The notes under the pieces were generated by a model. It was not told where the DNA came from. It saw only the letters and a program-made list of their open reading frames with translations, and ran no database searches. The position numbers were made by a program, and so were the translations under genes. From UBA1151 sp963579925 (GTDB lineage Bacteria > Chloroflexota > Dehalococcoidia > Lucifugimonadales > Lucifugimonadaceae): a DNA stretch of 7,794 nt. Shown here in pieces: positions 6,537-7,794 of this stretch. The DNA is taken from the NCBI GenBank assembly GCA_963579925.1, contig CAUZJA010000135.1, positions 1 through 7,794 on the forward strand, in the 5' to 3' direction. Position 1 is the first letter of the stretch, and each line of letters starts with the position of its first letter.

Positions 6537-6542
6537 AAGGAT

Positions 6543-7794
6543 ATGGACTCACTTCCAATCAACGTAACCACCGTCGACGCCGCACCAACGGTGGCTATTG
6601 AGACACACGGCTGCAAACTAAACACAGCGGATAGCCAGCGCATGGCCACTGCGCTCACCGATCACGGTTATGCGATTGCCGATTCGGCTGACGCACCAAA
6701 CGTCTGGGTCATCAACAGTTGTACCGTCACCCATGTTGCAGATAGGAAGGCCAGGCAGGCAATCTTCGCCGCCCGACGAAAATATCCAGAGGCGCTAATC
6801 GTTGCGGCCGGATGCTACGTGGAGCGCGATCCGGAGACAGTCGCAGCGCTGACTGGCGTCGATCTCGCCATCCCCAACACGGAGAAGATCCACACTGTTG
6901 ATCTCATTTCAGAGCGATTGGGCCTGAAAGCCACCCCATGTGCGGACGGGTCACCGGCAGGCAGAGGCTTCATGTTGTTGGGTCGTAGCAGAGCGTCTGT
7001 GAAGATCCAGGAAGGCTGCGATCAGGTCTGCGCCTACTGCATAGTCCCAACCGTCAGAGGCCGTGAGCGAAGCATCCCCACCGCGGAGATCGTTGAGGAA
7101 GTTAGACACCTGATCTCAGGTGGAGCGCGTGAAGTGGTGCTAACGGGAACTCAACTGGGCTCATACGGTTTCGACCTCGACGATCAGAACCTCATCTCCA
7201 TGATCACAGTAGTATTAGCTGAGACAGACATAGATCGTTTGAGAATCTCATCGCTCCAACCACTTGAGATCACCAATGAGTTGTTAGACCTATGGTCGGG
7301 CATCGGTGAAAACAGGCTCTGCCAACACTTCCACGTCCCACTCCAGGCCGGCAGCGATCGTGTGCTCGATACGATGCGTAGGCGCTACACAAGTGAAGAG
7401 TACCTGGCATCGCTGGATCGAATTCGTGCAGCGATTCCGGGAGTCTCCATAACCACAGACGTGATCGCAGGATTCCCGGCAGAGACAGACGATGAGTTCC
7501 AGCGCAGCGTTGAGATAGTCACTCAGGCGAATTACGCGGACATCCACATATTCCCGTACTCACTACGTCCTGGCACATCAGCTGCGCACTTCGATGGTCA
7601 CATTGATCCAACAGTGGTGGCCGAGCGTGCGTCGCAACTGCGCGAGATCGGCGCTGAGTCGTTTGCCGCATTCAGGCAGGGATTGATCGGAAGCACCGCC
7701 AAAGTCCTGTGGGAGCGTGTGGCACCAAGCGCGGGGCTTACGGACTCCTACGTGCGAGCCAGGATGGTTTCCGGTCAGCAGACGGGCAGGGCGC
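6543..7794 (+). CDS. mtaB: tRNA methylthiotransferase of the MiaB family, MtaB-like (t6A37), runs off right edge
   Basis: This is a radical-SAM methylthiotransferase that probably converts t6A37 to ms2t6A37 in tRNAs reading ANN codons. There are 417 codons open to the edge; MtaB proteins are little longer, so only a short C-terminal piece is missing. The N-terminal domain has three cluster Cys: Cys24 (THGCKLN), Cys60 (INSCTVTHVADRKARQ) and Cys91 (AAGCYVERDPE). The radical-SAM CxxxCxxC is Cys159, Cys163 and Cys166 (EGCDQVCAYCIVP). Further motifs are VLTGTQLGSYG (199-209), VPLQAGSD (265-272), TTDVIAGFPAET (304-315) and HIFPYSLRPGTSAA (335-348). The last visible part (VLWE, then GLTDSYV, 388-404) is the beginning of the TRAM domain. 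These details favour MtaB over MiaB or RimO. An in-frame TAG at 6531-6533 leaves ATG 6543 as the first start. AGGA ends only one base before it, too close for a normal Shine-Dalgarno. Confidence 0.9.
   Translation, partial: MDSLPINVTTVDAAPTVAIETHGCKLNTADSQRMATALTDHGYAIADSADAPNVWVINSCTVTHVADRKARQAIFAARRKYPEALIVAAGCYVERDPETVAALTGVDLAIPNTEKIHTVDLISERLGLKATPCADGSPAGRGFMLLGRSRASVKIQEGCDQVCAYCIVPTVRGRERSIPTAEIVEEVRHLISGGAREVVLTGTQLGSYGFDLDDQNLISMITVVLAETDIDRLRISSLQPLEITNELLDLWSGIGENRLCQHFHVPLQAGSDRVLDTMRRRYTSEEYLASLDRIRAAIPGVSITTDVIAGFPAETDDEFQRSVEIVTQANYADIHIFPYSLRPGTSAAHFDGHIDPTVVAERASQLREIGAESFAAFRQGLIGSTAKVLWERVAPSAGLTDSYVRARMVSGQQTGRA

Larger units (their letters stand above)
6200..6542. other. 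Divergent intergenic region between fabF and mtaB
   Basis: This 343-base spacer must hold the promoters of both diverging units. It is visibly richer in A and T than the genes, mainly at 6300-6420, with short runs such as those around 6309-6325 and 6378-6384. I found no tRNA, no strong terminator and no convincing protein-coding frame. A TATACT box reads toward fabF (6412-6407), but no -35 sits at proper spacing. If it were used, the fabF leader would be about 200 bases long. A TAGAAT box faces mtaB at 6531-6536. Confidence 0.6.

Overview
The window reads as ordinary chromosomal housekeeping DNA from a free-living bacterium. The gene content and the sequence styles of Lgt, FabF and the cytidylate-kinase-like protein suggest a Chloroflexota lineage, perhaps Dehalococcoidia or SAR202-like. 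That assignment is an inference from motif memory, not from a search. Coding density is high, and I see no insertion sequence, CRISPR array, tRNA or rRNA.

Layout: (1) Positions 1-1974 hold a three-gene minus-strand run, read right to left: a Xer-type tyrosine recombinase (1974-1066), a cytidylate kinase-like protein (1025-303), and a charged, low-complexity protein that runs off the left edge (291-1). (2) Positions 1975-2267 are a divergent intergenic region with a good sigma70-type promoter facing right and a striking dyad filling its spacer. (3) lgt lies on the plus strand at 2268-3182. (4) A 32-base convergent gap with two small hairpins separates lgt from the next minus-strand pair. (5) fabF (6199-4943) and recJ (4924-3215) form a minus-strand pair 18 bases apart. 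(6) A 343-base divergent spacer follows. (7) A MiaB/MtaB-family tRNA methylthiotransferase runs on the plus strand from 6543 off the right edge.

The genes serve core functions: chromosome dimer resolution (Xer), lipoprotein maturation (Lgt), fatty-acid elongation (FabF), DNA repair and recombination (RecJ) and tRNA modification (MtaB). They do not form one pathway.

The most interesting point is the start of fabF. The conserved FabF N-terminus is fully present in frame upstream of the first ATG, but that stretch has no ATG, GTG or TTG. An ATT codon 7 bases after a GGAG Shine-Dalgarno sequence gives a 418-residue protein of normal length. The downstream recJ then starts with TTG and has no clear Shine-Dalgarno, so both genes of this operon use weak starts. 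Other points are the 26-base dyad between the -35 and -10 of the lgt promoter, several substitutions in Lgt at positions known to matter in E. coli, a seven-arginine Lgt tail, and a degenerate nucleotide-binding loop in the cytidylate kinase-like protein. I found no convincing new multi-gene system.
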